From the NCBI RefSeq assembly GCF_000010645.1, contig NC_011565.1, positions 634,001-698,000 of the forward strand: a DNA stretch of 64,000 bases, written 5' to 3'. Made by a program: the position numbers and the translations under genes. Positions 51,064-60,548 of this stretch are shown here, piece after piece (the first letter of the stretch is position 1; each line of letters opens with the position of its first letter). This stretch comes from Candidatus Azobacteroides pseudotrichonymphae genomovar. CFP2 (GTDB taxonomy: Bacteria > Bacteroidota > Bacteroidia > Bacteroidales > Azobacteroidaceae). A model generated the notes under the pieces. It ran no database searches, was not told where the DNA came from, and worked only from the letters and a program-made list of their open reading frames with translations.

Positions 51064-52449
51064 ATGAACAAACAACACACACTTAAAGATTTTTTTTCTC
51101 TCTCGGGGCAAAGTTCTCATAGCAGACGGACTGTGCATATCACTTTTTATCCAGCACCTGAAAACCATGGTTATAAGATTAGACGTACTGATTTAGATGG
51201 ACAACCCATAATTAATGCTGTAGCCGAGAATGTGATTGATTCTTTGCAGGATACTACTATTTCTGATAATGGGATACAAGTAAATGCTGTTGAACATGCT
51301 TTTGCTGCATTATATGCCTTGCAAGTAGATAATTGTTTGGTGGAAGTAAATGCATCAGAATTTCCTATTCTTGATGGTACTTCTATGCCTTATGTCAATG
51401 AAATTGAGCGAGTTGGATTAGAAGAGCAAAAGGTTGACCGGGAGTATTACATTGTAAAAAATAAAATGGAAGTTTGCGATGAGGTTGAAGGCTCGAGTAT
51501 TGTGTTACTTCCTGATGACCATTTGGTGATTAATACACTCATGTCTTTTGATTCAACTGTTTTCAGTAGTCAGTTTGCTACGCTCAATTGTTTGAAAGAT
51601 TTTAAAAAAGAAGTAGCAGCTAGTCGTACTTTTGTATTTGTGAGAGAAGTAGAATCTCTAATAAAAAATAACTTGATTAAAAGGAGTGATCTTGATAACA
51701 TTATTATTATTTACGATCGACAAATAACTCAAGAACGATTAGATCTATTGGCGGAAAAAATGAATGTAGTTCGTAAAGATGTTGTGCAGTTAGGATATAT
51801 TATGAGTAGGTCACTAGCTTATTCCAATGAACCTGCTCGACATAAATTATTGGATATTTTGGGGGATATTTCCTTGGTTGGCAGGCCTATACGCGGGCGG
51901 ATTATTGCTACTTGTCCTGGACATAAGATTAATAACCGTATGGCACGGCTTATACGCAAAGATGTAAAACCTAATGAAATACAAGCTCCTGAATACAATC
52001 CGAATAAAACTCCTTTAATGGATATTAACCGTATTAAAGAACTCTTACCTCATCGATATCCTTTTTTATTGGTAGATAAGATCATTGAAATTGGTGAAAA
52101 ACATATTGTAGGTGTTAAAAATGTTTCTGTTAATGAACCATTCTTTCAAGGACATTTTCCTCAAGAACCTTTAATGCCAGGTGTTTTGCTTGTAGAGGCA
52201 ATGGCTCAAGTAGGTGGGTTATTAGTATTGAATACATTAGAGGATCCACACAATTATTCTACTTATTTTATGAAAATAGATGCTGTTAAATTCCGTCAAA
52301 AAGTTGTCCCAGGTGATACGTTGATATTTCACTTAAAATTTATTAGCGATATTCGTAGGGGGATGGCTAATATGAAGGGACGCTGTTTTATAGGTGAACG
52401 TTTAGTGTGCGAAGCCGAATTTATGGCACAAATGGTCAAAAATAAATAA
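51064..52449 (+). CDS. lpxC-fabZ: Fused LpxC deacetylase / FabZ dehydratase
   Basis: 461 residues, the Bacteroidetes fusion. LpxC part (about 1-300): zinc ligands fit NAVEHAFAAL, ARHKLLDILGD (H and D), and the catalytic His lies in ATCPGHKINN. FabZ part (about 320-461): LLPHRYPFLLVD and EPFFQGHFPQEPLMPG carry the catalytic His and Glu. LpxC commits to lipid A; FabZ dehydrates 3-hydroxyacyl-ACP. The usual GLHTG motif near the LpxC N-terminus reads SSHSR (His19 kept). lpxD and lpxA are not adjacent. Confidence 0.94.
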   Translation: MNKQHTLKDFFSLSGQSSHSRRTVHITFYPAPENHGYKIRRTDLDGQPIINAVAENVIDSLQDTTISDNGIQVNAVEHAFAALYALQVDNCLVEVNASEFPILDGTSMPYVNEIERVGLEEQKVDREYYIVKNKMEVCDEVEGSSIVLLPDDHLVINTLMSFDSTVFSSQFATLNCLKDFKKEVAASRTFVFVREVESLIKNNLIKRSDLDNIIIIYDRQITQERLDLLAEKMNVVRKDVVQLGYIMSRSLAYSNEPARHKLLDILGDISLVGRPIRGRIIATCPGHKINNRMARLIRKDVKPNEIQAPEYNPNKTPLMDINRIKELLPHRYPFLLVDKIIEIGEKHIVGVKNVSVNEPFFQGHFPQEPLMPGVLLVEAMAQVGGLLVLNTLEDPHNYSTYFMKIDAVKFRQKVVPGDTLIFHLKFISDIRRGMANMKGRCFIGERLVCEAEFMAQMVKNK

Positions 52450-52853
52450 TTTAAAAGATGCATAATACATAGATTCACTATTGTGTAATTCTTCAGTTAT
52501 TATTGATAAGGATCTTGTAATTAGTTTTTTATAGCATACACATAGCATACATAAAAAATGCAATTATCCTTTCTTACAATACTACTATTTTTTTATAAGT
52601 TATGAGATAAGAAATGGATTATAATGCTTGTATATTTTGTTAGATAAGGAATTTTTGGTATATACCAAACTGGATTCATACAGAAGATGCGTGATTGTTT
52701 TTTACTATAAAATATGAATTAGAAGAGAAACATTGTGTAGGGTAGGGTTGAAATAATAAAAATTTGGCTTGTATTTTTAATTTATATATAGGTAAATATA
52801 GTTTAATAGATTATTTAGAATGAGAATTATTAATTTTAATTAAAAGAGTTGAT
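52450..52853. other. Intergenic, place where lpxA is expected
   Basis: 404 bp of AT-rich sequence with no ORF. Relatives have lpxA between lpxC/fabZ and the pRiA4b ORF-3-like gene; no left-handed-helix hexapeptide repeats were seen here. Confidence 0.5.
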
Positions 52854-53402
52854 ATGGTTTATCGTTTTGTTTTAGTTTCTGATGAGGTAAATAACTTTCG
52901 TAGGGATATTACTATTGATTCTGAAGCAACATTTTTTCAGTTACATGAAACAATACTGAGCTCTGTGAATTATACTAAGGACCAATTTACTTCGTTTTTT
53001 ATTTGTAATAACGATTGGTCTAGAGAAATGGAAATCACTCTGATTGATATGGAATCAAATTCAGATAGAAATATTTATGTAATGGGTTCTTGTCAATTAA
53101 GCGAATATCTTAATGAAAAGGAACAAAAGTTAGTTTATGTTTTTGATCAGTTAAATGATCGTTGTTTTTTTATAGAATTGTGTGAAATCATTCATGGAGA
53201 AAATCAAGATAATCCTCGAATTGTTAAACTTGCAGGGAATCCACCTAAGCAAATGGCTCAAATTGGGAAAGGGAGTCTTTCTGATTTTTTTTTCGCTGAT
53301 AGAGATGAAGGTGAACATCTTTATCATGATGAATTTGTGACGGAAAGTTCAGATGATGAGGATCTTGAGAATTTGAGTGAAGGGGATACTTTTGATTATT
53401 GA
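52854..53402 (+). CDS. pRiA4b ORF-3-like / IS1096 passenger TnpR family protein
   Basis: 182 residues of the PF07929 type found in Bacteroidales. The N-terminus MVYRFVLVSDEVNNFRRDI and central LVYVFDQLNDRCFFIEL match. The tail is very acidic (ESSDDEDLENLSEGD). Despite the family name it is not a mobile element here: in Bacteroidales it is a stable neighbour of lipid A genes. Biochemical function unknown. Confidence 0.8.
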   Translation: MVYRFVLVSDEVNNFRRDITIDSEATFFQLHETILSSVNYTKDQFTSFFICNNDWSREMEITLIDMESNSDRNIYVMGSCQLSEYLNEKEQKLVYVFDQLNDRCFFIELCEIIHGENQDNPRIVKLAGNPPKQMAQIGKGSLSDFFFADRDEGEHLYHDEFVTESSDDEDLENLSEGDTFDY

Positions 53403-53541
53403 TATCAATTAAGTACGTAATTACTTTGTTAGCTCTCTTTTAAATTTCTTAAAAGAGTAAAAAAGGGGAGAATAGTCTCGGGTGCAAACTGTTCATCCCT
53501 TCTTGGGATATTGCTGCTCTGAGTAGTATAAGCTATTTAGT

Positions 53542-53679
53542 TCAGACATTGGTGTTGTGTGTCCTCTTGCGCAAAATACAAGTTTTTTGCATCTCTCTTT
53601 TAGTTTCTTTTTTTATTGCCTTAGCTGTATTCCATCTAAACAAAAATATACTTAACAGTAAGAGCAACAAAAAATGCAT
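53542..53679 (-). CDS. Small ORF (45 aa) downstream of hxsC, signal-like N-terminus
   Basis: ATG 53679 lies 14 bp after the hxsC stop on the same strand. The product MHFLLLLLLSIFLFRWNTAK continues with a Lys/Arg-rich tail ending RKRTHNTNV. A hydrophobic leader plus a short basic tail could be a small exported peptide. It has no His-Xaa-Ser repeats, so it is not a recognisable HxsA. Position is its only strong support. Confidence 0.35.
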   Translation of the reverse strand: MHFLLLLLLSIFLFRWNTAKAIKKETKREMQKTCILRKRTHNTNV

Positions 53680-53693
53680 AATACAGAATCTTC

Positions 53694-54830
53694 TTAAATT
53701 TCACTTGACGATGAAAAATTCATTGATTTTATATATTTGCTGTGATGTTTTTTTGCCGAAACAAAAAATCCGGCACATTTACCTTTCATTTTGCATTCAT
53801 CACATTCTGGCAAATAGATATTTTTCCAATCAGATATAGATTGACGGGCATAATTTTGTATACTTTTTGGTAAAATACATAATTGAGCATTATAAATGGA
53901 GACTCTCATATCTCGGAGAGCAAGATTCAAAACAGCTTCTTCCAATTCTGTATTATATTCATAGGGGTCGATCCAAATTTTGTCAATATTTAGCGAAGCT
54001 AATCCTGTTGTTTCCATTTGTACAAAAGCGATATGGTAAACAAATGGAAAATTCCGGTATATGAATTCCGATAATTGAGGTAATCGCCTAAACGTTTGTT
54101 TATGTATGACTATTCTTAATCCAATTTTCTGATGAAAAAGAGCTAGATTATAGAGTCCTTCAATAGTTTTATAAAAGGTATTTGCACCAACAATCCGATT
54201 ATGTTCCACATCAATATCTGAAAACAAAGGAACATCAATTTGCAAATTGGGGTGACAAATTAAAGCAAGTTTTTGAACGTATTTTCGATCTGCAAATTTT
54301 ACTCCATTGGATAGTAAACTGATAGATGATTTAGGCAGATATCTTTTAATATTTTTAATTAGAACAAAAAGATTATCGCCAATAAGCGTAGGCTCGCCAC
54401 CTGTTATTCCAATATTCTTTGTGTTTTTGTCAAACATGGAAAGTAATTTGAGATTGAAATTTGTTTTATCTTTTTCTTGTAGAATAAGAGGTTGCGGACA
54501 CATGACGCATCTGTGATTGCATCGCTCCGTTGCAATAATTGCATTGTGAATAGAGCAAATCTCATATAGAATGTTCACTGATCCATCGGGAGTGATACGT
54601 ATCACATCTCCTTCATTTAGCTGATCTAGTTGTTGAATATTGTAGATAGCAGGTTGGTTTATTGCTTGCTTTTGAACATTTGTTAGTATAGCTGAATAGC
54701 CTGATGGGAACTTAGATGTATCAAGTGCAATATAAATGTAATTTTTCTTTGAAAATCTGGTTCTTTTGAAAGTTACTTTCCCAAGGATTTCAGTTTTTAT
54801 ATTTTCTGGAATTCCTGATAAATATTTCAT
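53694..54830 (-). CDS. hxsC: His-Xaa-Ser system radical SAM maturase HxsC
   Basis: 378 residues. The radical SAM cluster motif is Cys104-x3-Cys108-x2-Cys111 (ERCNHRCVMCPQP), followed by SAM-binding ITGGEPTL. A C-terminal Cys group (PECDECKMKGKCAGFF, about 346-361) may hold an auxiliary cluster. Length and the divergent N-terminal region before the SAM motif fit HxsC, the second of the paired Hxs maturases. It is 9 bp downstream of hxsB. HxsB and HxsC are thought to modify the repeat peptide HxsA; the chemistry is not established. Frame and catalytic residues are intact. Confidence 0.82.
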   Translation of the reverse strand: MKYLSGIPENIKTEILGKVTFKRTRFSKKNYIYIALDTSKFPSGYSAILTNVQKQAINQPAIYNIQQLDQLNEGDVIRITPDGSVNILYEICSIHNAIIATERCNHRCVMCPQPLILQEKDKTNFNLKLLSMFDKNTKNIGITGGEPTLIGDNLFVLIKNIKRYLPKSSISLLSNGVKFADRKYVQKLALICHPNLQIDVPLFSDIDVEHNRIVGANTFYKTIEGLYNLALFHQKIGLRIVIHKQTFRRLPQLSEFIYRNFPFVYHIAFVQMETTGLASLNIDKIWIDPYEYNTELEEAVLNLALRDMRVSIYNAQLCILPKSIQNYARQSISDWKNIYLPECDECKMKGKCAGFFVSAKKHHSKYIKSMNFSSSSEI

Positions 54831-54839
54831 AATCGTTTG

Positions 54840-56273
54840 CTATGACTGTCTTGTTATCCAAGACCAAAAAACATTGTTAATTTTGGGATCGTTCTTTTTA
54901 AGAAGTTTAAGCAAGTATTTGATAATCGTCTTGTGTTTTTTACAAGATTCGTTTGTTGGACGATGTCCAATCATATCATTCTGTTCGGAAAAATTACGAA
55001 CAGGATCTGCCCCACAAAATGGCTGATAAGCACATTCACTACAAACAGGGAGACATTCGGTACAAGAATTGGTTATTACATTATGTAAAAACTCCCCATT
55101 AAACATTTCTCGATAAGTATTTTCTTTTACATTTCCCATCTTGAAGTAGTAATTATTGGAGCTCGACATCATTCTTGCTTCATCGGAAACGTATACATCA
55201 CCATTATAGTCATAAATAACACCGCTGATACCTACTCCAGCGGGTGATTGTAAATCGACAAAACCTGTTGCAAAAGGTGTTAGGATACGTGTCAATAATA
55301 GTCTTGCGTAGTTTTCAACGAAAAATATACCGTTCAAGTTCAATTCGATGATATAATTCAAAGCTCCTTTGTAATTATCGATAAATTCCGAAATAGGATA
55401 AGCAATTTTATGTTTGTCACGTTTCGCAAATCCATAAGGATTCAATGCTCTTAAAAATATTGAATTAAAGCCCAATCGGATATACTCGTCTATAATCTCT
55501 TTGAAACGTCCTAAACTGTAATATGTTGTTGTCATCAATGCAGAAATGCTATCTTTCCCTAATATTATTCTGCATAAATCCAGTTTTTCCTCGAAAATCT
55601 CATGACTGTATTTGGTCTCCTGTAAAGGACGATTGGTATTATGTAAATCGCTTGGACCATCCAATGAAGTTGAAATATGACATTTATGTTTTTTGAGGTA
55701 TCTTAGAATTTTGGGTGTAATCAAACTTATATTTGTGCAAATCACAAACTCTAAATGTTTTTTTTTGAATAAATTAATCCATTCTGCCTCTTCCATAATA
55801 TATTGTACCATTTCAAAATTTGTTAATGGTTCACCTCCTTGAAACTCGATTTTTATTATAGACGAAGGACTTTCAAAAATCATTTTTACAATCTTTTTAG
55901 CAATACCTTTCGACATATCGAATCCCTTTTCAATTAAATTTTTCTTTGAAGCTTGACAATAAATACAATTGGAATTACAGCGCACAGTAGGAACAATCAT
56001 ATGTAAACTCGTGAAGTTGTTAAGTACGCTTTTCTTTGTACGGAATTTAGCTGCCAACATTTCAATTATAGGCTCTATATCTGTATCTGTAGCTATTTGT
56101 TTAGATTTCAAATTGAGAAATGCATCACTTTTTGTATCCATTTGTTGGGATACAAATTTTCGGAAGTCATTTATCGACAAAAATTCAAATTCACCAACAT
56201 CATTAGAGAGAAAGTATTCAGTGTCACTAAATCTTTCAAATCGAAAGGGCAATAGTTGGTATGTCTTTGTCAT
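54840..56273 (-). CDS. hxsB: His-Xaa-Ser system radical SAM/SPASM maturase HxsB
   Basis: 477 residues. The N-terminus YQLLPFRFERFSDTEYFLSN is the typical HxsB leader. Radical SAM motif Cys99-x3-Cys103-x2-Cys106 (VRCNSNCIYCQASKK), then FQGGEPLTNFE. A SPASM-type Cys-rich region lies at the C-terminus (CTECLPVCSECAYQPFCG). Such enzymes modify ribosomal peptides using a [4Fe-4S]/SAM radical. It lies between hxsD and hxsC with gaps of 5 and 9 bp, a tight operon. Confidence 0.85.
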   Translation of the reverse strand: MTKTYQLLPFRFERFSDTEYFLSNDVGEFEFLSINDFRKFVSQQMDTKSDAFLNLKSKQIATDTDIEPIIEMLAAKFRTKKSVLNNFTSLHMIVPTVRCNSNCIYCQASKKNLIEKGFDMSKGIAKKIVKMIFESPSSIIKIEFQGGEPLTNFEMVQYIMEEAEWINLFKKKHLEFVICTNISLITPKILRYLKKHKCHISTSLDGPSDLHNTNRPLQETKYSHEIFEEKLDLCRIILGKDSISALMTTTYYSLGRFKEIIDEYIRLGFNSIFLRALNPYGFAKRDKHKIAYPISEFIDNYKGALNYIIELNLNGIFFVENYARLLLTRILTPFATGFVDLQSPAGVGISGVIYDYNGDVYVSDEARMMSSSNNYYFKMGNVKENTYREMFNGEFLHNVITNSCTECLPVCSECAYQPFCGADPVRNFSEQNDMIGHRPTNESCKKHKTIIKYLLKLLKKNDPKINNVFWSWITRQS

Positions 56274-56278
56274 AAACT

Positions 56279-56581
56279 CTAACTTATTGGTGAGAATGCT
56301 TTTTCAACTATTCTATTACGGATATAACCAAATTTCTGTTCTGTATCAAAACGGACTTGTTGGTCAATGAGTTCATTTCCAAATTCTTTTTCTAATAATG
56401 TCCAATTTGTGACACTCTCAATTTTTTTTTGAAAAGATATAGAAGTAATGTCGCCAATTCGCTTTTGTGAAATATAGTACCTGTCAGTAAATTTGTAGGC
56501 GGCGGAAGTAATTGTTTCTTGATTGTAGATATTCAAATCTACATTGATTATTAATTTATTCTGTTCAATTTTAAAAGACAT
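56279..56581 (-). CDS. hxsD: His-Xaa-Ser system protein HxsD
   Basis: 100 residues from ATG 56581 (MSFKIEQNKLIINVDLNIYN); a longer frame from TTG 56656 would add 25 residues not typical of the family. The C-terminal EFGNELIDQQVRFDTEQK then IRNRIVEKAFS matches the family signature (LLNDYxLRE-like, followed by IRNLIxxxAFS). HxsD is a small partner found only with HxsB and HxsC, perhaps a peptide-binding or scaffold protein. It is the first gene of the operon. Confidence 0.82.
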   Translation of the reverse strand: MSFKIEQNKLIINVDLNIYNQETITSAAYKFTDRYYISQKRIGDITSISFQKKIESVTNWTLLEKEFGNELIDQQVRFDTEQKFGYIRNRIVEKAFSPIS

Positions 56582-57637
56582 TTTACTTTTTTTACAGTAA
56601 AGAAAACTTAAACTACTTAGCACAATATCTTGAATGCTAGCAGTAGATTCTCTCAAACTCTTGTACTTTACAAGTAAACAAGCTTAGCTGACATTTGTCT
56701 TTGTAACCTCATCCTTTTTTGAAAAATATATGGAAATGTTCAAGACATTAATTCATACTAGTAAAATTTAAGCAAATCCCTCTGCTCAAAGAATGGAGCT
56801 AAATATTTTTTTATTAAAAATAAAGTAAAAAAACACACATACTTCCTGCAAAGATATAATCAAAACTCTTCGGAAACAATTTATAATGTCGATTAATGAA
56901 GAAAATTTTAAAATATTTATATCTATAGCTATGTTTTCAATTGGTTAACTTATTAATGAAAAAGCATCTAATAAATGAGATAATCAATGCAATTTTGTAT
57001 AGTTTATGATATAATAAAGGCATCTTTGATTAAGTTTTTTTTAAAAAAGGGAAGAGAGTGTAATGATTTTTCTATGTCACTAGATACAGAACTACTTGGA
57101 AATCATTTTTTACCTTGATATAAAATTGTATTTATTTGGAATATTTTTTCTTATTTAAAATTCTATTATACACTTCGCAACTTTTTTTACCTATTTATTA
57201 TTATTGTGAATAATGGTAGGGAGAGAATTTGAATTACTTAAATTCTGTTCAGAGAAAAGCAAGTTGAAGTAAAAACAAATTCGGAGAAGGAAATCAAATC
57301 AACAGAGTTTTCTTACATAATAATAATCGTTCTAATTCTACTCCCGCAAAAATAAAGTAATTTGGAAAATGTTTCAAACATTACTATCCAATCCAAGCGA
57401 ATCGGACGTATGAAAGATTAAAAAATATATTTTTGCGCAATTGATATCAGTTTGAGAAATTACCAACTTAAAATATTAAGTTTTAATAAGATTAAAGGAG
57501 TGAGAATTGTTATATATCTATTAATTTTATGCGGGTATTGATTTTTATTATATTTCGTGCTCGACAAATATACTGAATAACGGCATGCTGTGATGGATGA
57601 TACCTTTATTCCGTGAATATTATGAAATAGGTTTTTT
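56582..57637. other. Intergenic region between hxsD and pyrB
   Basis: About 1 kb without a credible gene; it separates the divergent hxs operon and pyrB. No His-Xaa-Ser peptide gene was found on either strand. Confidence 0.5.
56849..56879 (-). promoter_or_regulatory. Candidate Bacteroidetes promoter for hxsDBC
   Basis: On the minus strand TATCTTTG (56849-56856) matches the -7 consensus TAnnTTTG. ATTG-type -33 sequence lies 20 bp upstream (TTG at 56877-56879). The transcript would have about a 260-base leader before the hxsD ATG. That leader has no ORF longer than 14 codons. Confidence 0.4.
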
Positions 57638-58546
57638 ATGAAAAAAAAGGATTTTGTATCTATTACCGATTGTTCCAAACAAGATATTTTGCATTTGATT
57701 GAACGGTCGGCATATTTTGAACGAAATCTAAATCAGCTTTTATTAAAGGATAAAATCTGTGCTACGCTTTTTTTTGAGCCATCTACACGCACCCGTTTGA
57801 GTTTTGAGACAGCTATTAATCGTTTGAATGGTCGGATTATTGGGTTTTCTGATGTTCATACTACGAGTAGCTCTAAGGGAGAAACCTTAAAAGATACCAT
57901 TAAAATAGTGAGTAATTATGCTGATGTTATTATTATGAGACATTATTTAGAAGGAGCAGCTCGTTACGCTTCTAAAATAACAGATGTGCCGATTGTCAAT
58001 GCTGGCGATGGAGCCAATCAACATCCTTCGCAGACTTTATTGGATATTTATTCTATGTACAAAACACAAGGAACACTTTACAACCTGACTATTACTATAG
58101 TGGGCGATTTGAAATATGGTCGAACTGTTCATTCTCTTCTTAATGGTATGTCTTATTTTAATCCTACTTTTCATTTTATTGCTCCTGAAGAATTGAAGTT
58201 ACCGATTATTTATAAGCAGTTTATGGATGAAAACAGTATTCAATATTTCGATCACTCGGATTTTTTGGTAGATATAATCAATCAATCTGATATACTCTAT
58301 ATGACTCGTGTACAACGAGAACGTTTTAATGATTTGATTGAATACGAGAAGGTGAAAAATGTGTATGTTCTTTCTAATGATATGCTCGCTGATAGTAAAG
58401 ATAATCTTCGAATATTGCATCCTTTACCTCGTGTAGGAGAGATTACTTCTGATGTGGATACTAATCCCAAGGCGTACTATTTTGAACAAGCTAGAAACGG
58501 TATTTTTGCTCGGCAGGCAATTATATGTGATGTGTTAGGTTTATAA
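57638..58546 (+). CDS. pyrB: Aspartate carbamoyltransferase catalytic subunit
   Basis: 302 residues. The carbamoyl phosphate loop [27 protein letters not shown] and the late HPLPRVGEI are intact. It forms carbamoyl-aspartate in pyrimidine synthesis. The regulatory gene pyrI, often next in Bacteroides, is not here; the enzyme may act unregulated. It converges on murB with a 6-bp overlap of the ends. Confidence 0.96.
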   Translation: MKKKDFVSITDCSKQDILHLIERSAYFERNLNQLLLKDKICATLFFEPSTRTRLSFETAINRLNGRIIGFSDVHTTSSSKGETLKDTIKIVSNYADVIIMRHYLEGAARYASKITDVPIVNAGDGANQHPSQTLLDIYSMYKTQGTLYNLTITIVGDLKYGRTVHSLLNGMSYFNPTFHFIAPEELKLPIIYKQFMDENSIQYFDHSDFLVDIINQSDILYMTRVQRERFNDLIEYEKVKNVYVLSNDMLADSKDNLRILHPLPRVGEITSDVDTNPKAYYFEQARNGIFARQAIICDVLGL

Positions 58547-59545
58547 GTAATCTACTTCCGTCTGAAGTTCTATACCAAAAGTGTCTTTTACTAAAGAGTA
58601 AATTTTTTCTGCTAGTTGTGCAATATCTTTGCCCGTAGCATTCCCTTGGTTGACAATGATTAAAGGCTGTTTCTTATAGATAGCTGCACCTCCTAAACAC
58701 TTACCTTTGCCTCCGCATTGTTCAATCAGCCAAGCTGCAGGGATCTTTACTGTTTTTTTGTCAATAGGATAAAAAGGAATGCTAGGATATTGTTTTTTTA
58801 GTCGTTCATAATGAGCAATATGAATATATGGATTTGTAAAGAAACTACCAGCATTCCCAAAAATTGCAATATTAGGTAAATATGATTGACGAATAGAAAC
58901 AATAGCTTTTCGTATAGTGGATAGATTAATTTCTTTTCCTTTTAGAGCAAATTTTATATTATCGTAGTCTAATTTAAATTGTGGTTTTTTAGAAAGTCTG
59001 TATACTACATGTGTAATGTAAAAAGTCCCTCTTGAGTTTTTAAAAAAGCTGTGGCGATAAGAATAATTGCATTCTTTGTATGAGAATATTCGTTTTGATT
59101 TTGTTATAACAGAGTAAGTATGTACTTCGTCTATAACATTGGATATTTCTACTCCGTATGCTCCAATGTTTTGAAAAGCGCTTGCTCCGACTTCTCCAGG
59201 AATCAGAGAGAGATTTTCAATACCTCCCCAACCTTTATCAACACAATAGGATACGAAAGAATCCCAATTTTCCGAAGCTCCTACTTTGAGACGAATATAT
59301 TCCTTGTTTTCTTCGATAATTTCAATTCCTTTTATCCCTGAATGGACGATTGTACCTTCAAAATTATTTAAAAATAACAAATTACTACCTTGTCCAATAT
59401 GATAAATCGATTTGGAACAAAAATGTTTATCTTTTTGTAATTTTTGTAAATCCTCTTCTGATTCGTATTCTACGAACCAACGAGTTTTAACATTCAAATG
59501 AAAAGTATTATACTTTAGTAATGAATAGTTTTCATATATGTGCAT
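58541..59545 (-). CDS. murB: UDP-N-acetylenolpyruvoylglucosamine reductase
   Basis: 334 residues from ATG 59545 ([20 protein letters not shown]), the normal start; a longer frame to 59620 would overlap rsmA. FAD-binding GQGSNLLFL and [20 protein letters not shown] are present. Late motifs [13 protein letters not shown] and [12 protein letters not shown] support the type I, E. coli-like form. It reduces the MurA product to UDP-MurNAc. Confidence 0.95.
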   Translation of the reverse strand: MHIYENYSLLKYNTFHLNVKTRWFVEYESEEDLQKLQKDKHFCSKSIYHIGQGSNLLFLNNFEGTIVHSGIKGIEIIEENKEYIRLKVGASENWDSFVSYCVDKGWGGIENLSLIPGEVGASAFQNIGAYGVEISNVIDEVHTYSVITKSKRIFSYKECNYSYRHSFFKNSRGTFYITHVVYRLSKKPQFKLDYDNIKFALKGKEINLSTIRKAIVSIRQSYLPNIAIFGNAGSFFTNPYIHIAHYERLKKQYPSIPFYPIDKKTVKIPAAWLIEQCGGKGKCLGGAAIYKKQPLIIVNQGNATGKDIAQLAEKIYSLVKDTFGIELQTEVDYL

Positions 59546-59592
59546 AAGTTTTTTTGTTTTTTGGTAGGACGGTAAAATTACCACAAAAAACT

Positions 59593-59600
59593 TATCTTTG
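59593..59600 (+). promoter_or_regulatory. Candidate -7 element of the rsmA promoter
   Basis: TATCTTTG fits the Bacteroidetes -7 consensus TAnnTTTG. It lies in the 73-bp gap between the divergent murB and rsmA starts, giving a leader of about 12 bases. A correctly spaced -33 TTTG is not evident (nearest TTG is 29 bp upstream), so support is partial. Confidence 0.35.
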
Positions 59601-59618
59601 CTTCCTACTGTCTGTAAC

Positions 59619-60407
59619 ATGTCTAATATTTATAGAATTTTTCCTAAAAAATCTTTAGGGCAATATTTTTTAAATGATTTGTCTGTTGCTCAGCGTATTG
59701 TTGAAACCACTTCTTTTTATCCTGAACTTCCAGTATTAGAAGTTGGCCCTGGTACAGGTGTTTTAACTCAATTTCTTTTATATAGTAAGAGGAATTTAAC
59801 AGTTGTAGAAATAGACGAACGATCTGTAAATTTTTTAAAAAAACGTTATCCACAGTTAGGTAATCGCATTATTGAGGCAGATTTTCTGAAGTTGAGTTTA
59901 GGCGATTTATTCCCTGGATATTTTTATGTAATTGGCAATTATCCTTACAGTATTGCTAGTCAAATTTTTTTTAAAATATTGGATTATAAAGATAAAATCC
60001 TTTCTTGCTCTGGAATGTTACAAAAAGAAGTTGCAGAACGTTTAGTTTCTTCACCTGGAAAGAAAACTTATGGAATTATTACTGTTTTGCTACGTACTTG
60101 GTATGATGTAGAATATCTTTTTACCGTACCTCCAAGTTGTTTCAATCCTAATCCAAAGGTTGATTCTGCAGTTGTTCGTATGGTTCGTAATGGGAGAACA
60201 AATTTGGGTTGTGATGAATCTTTATTTAGAACTATTGTTAAAACGGCTTTCAATCAACGGCGTAAAATTTTGAGAAATTCTTTGAAGTCTTTGTTCAGAA
60301 GAGAAACTAGTATTTCTATTTCCCCGCTTTTTTACAAACGTCCTGAACAATTATCTATAGAGGAATTTATAGAACTTGCAAATCTGTTTAACTCTTTAAA
60401 GAGTTAG
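59619..60407 (+). CDS. rsmA: 16S rRNA dimethyladenosine transferase
   Basis: 262 residues from ATG 59619 (MSNIYRIFPKKSLGQYFLND); a TTG at 59598 would add seven residues. SAM-binding VLEVGPGTGVLT, EIDE and the adenine-binding IGNYPYSIAS (NYPY rather than the commoner NLPY) are present. It dimethylates two adenines at the 3' end of 16S rRNA (ksgA). Divergent from murB. Confidence 0.95.
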   Translation: MSNIYRIFPKKSLGQYFLNDLSVAQRIVETTSFYPELPVLEVGPGTGVLTQFLLYSKRNLTVVEIDERSVNFLKKRYPQLGNRIIEADFLKLSLGDLFPGYFYVIGNYPYSIASQIFFKILDYKDKILSCSGMLQKEVAERLVSSPGKKTYGIITVLLRTWYDVEYLFTVPPSCFNPNPKVDSAVVRMVRNGRTNLGCDESLFRTIVKTAFNQRRKILRNSLKSLFRRETSISISPLFYKRPEQLSIEEFIELANLFNSLKS

Positions 60408-60548
60408 TTCTAAACATGATATCTATTCCTTTTTTCTTTGTTTTATTTAGATTTTTGGAAAATCTAAATAAAAAAATAAGTATTAGATTTTTTTGTCTGA
60501 AAAATTCAAATTCAGAACTGTAAAAACTTGAAAATATGCTTTGGCTAT

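Noticed and set aside
52854-53402. IS1096 passenger-type gene as evidence of a mobile element
   Set aside because: No transposase, terminal inverted repeats or target duplication; the family is a stable chromosomal gene in Bacteroidales.
59845-59853. Perfect DnaA box TTATCCACA inside rsmA, and another (TGTGGATAA) at 29951-29959 inside the DUF1015 gene
   Set aside because: Isolated single boxes inside coding sequence, kilobases apart; no cluster, no AT-rich unwinding element and no dnaA or dnaN nearby, so not an origin.
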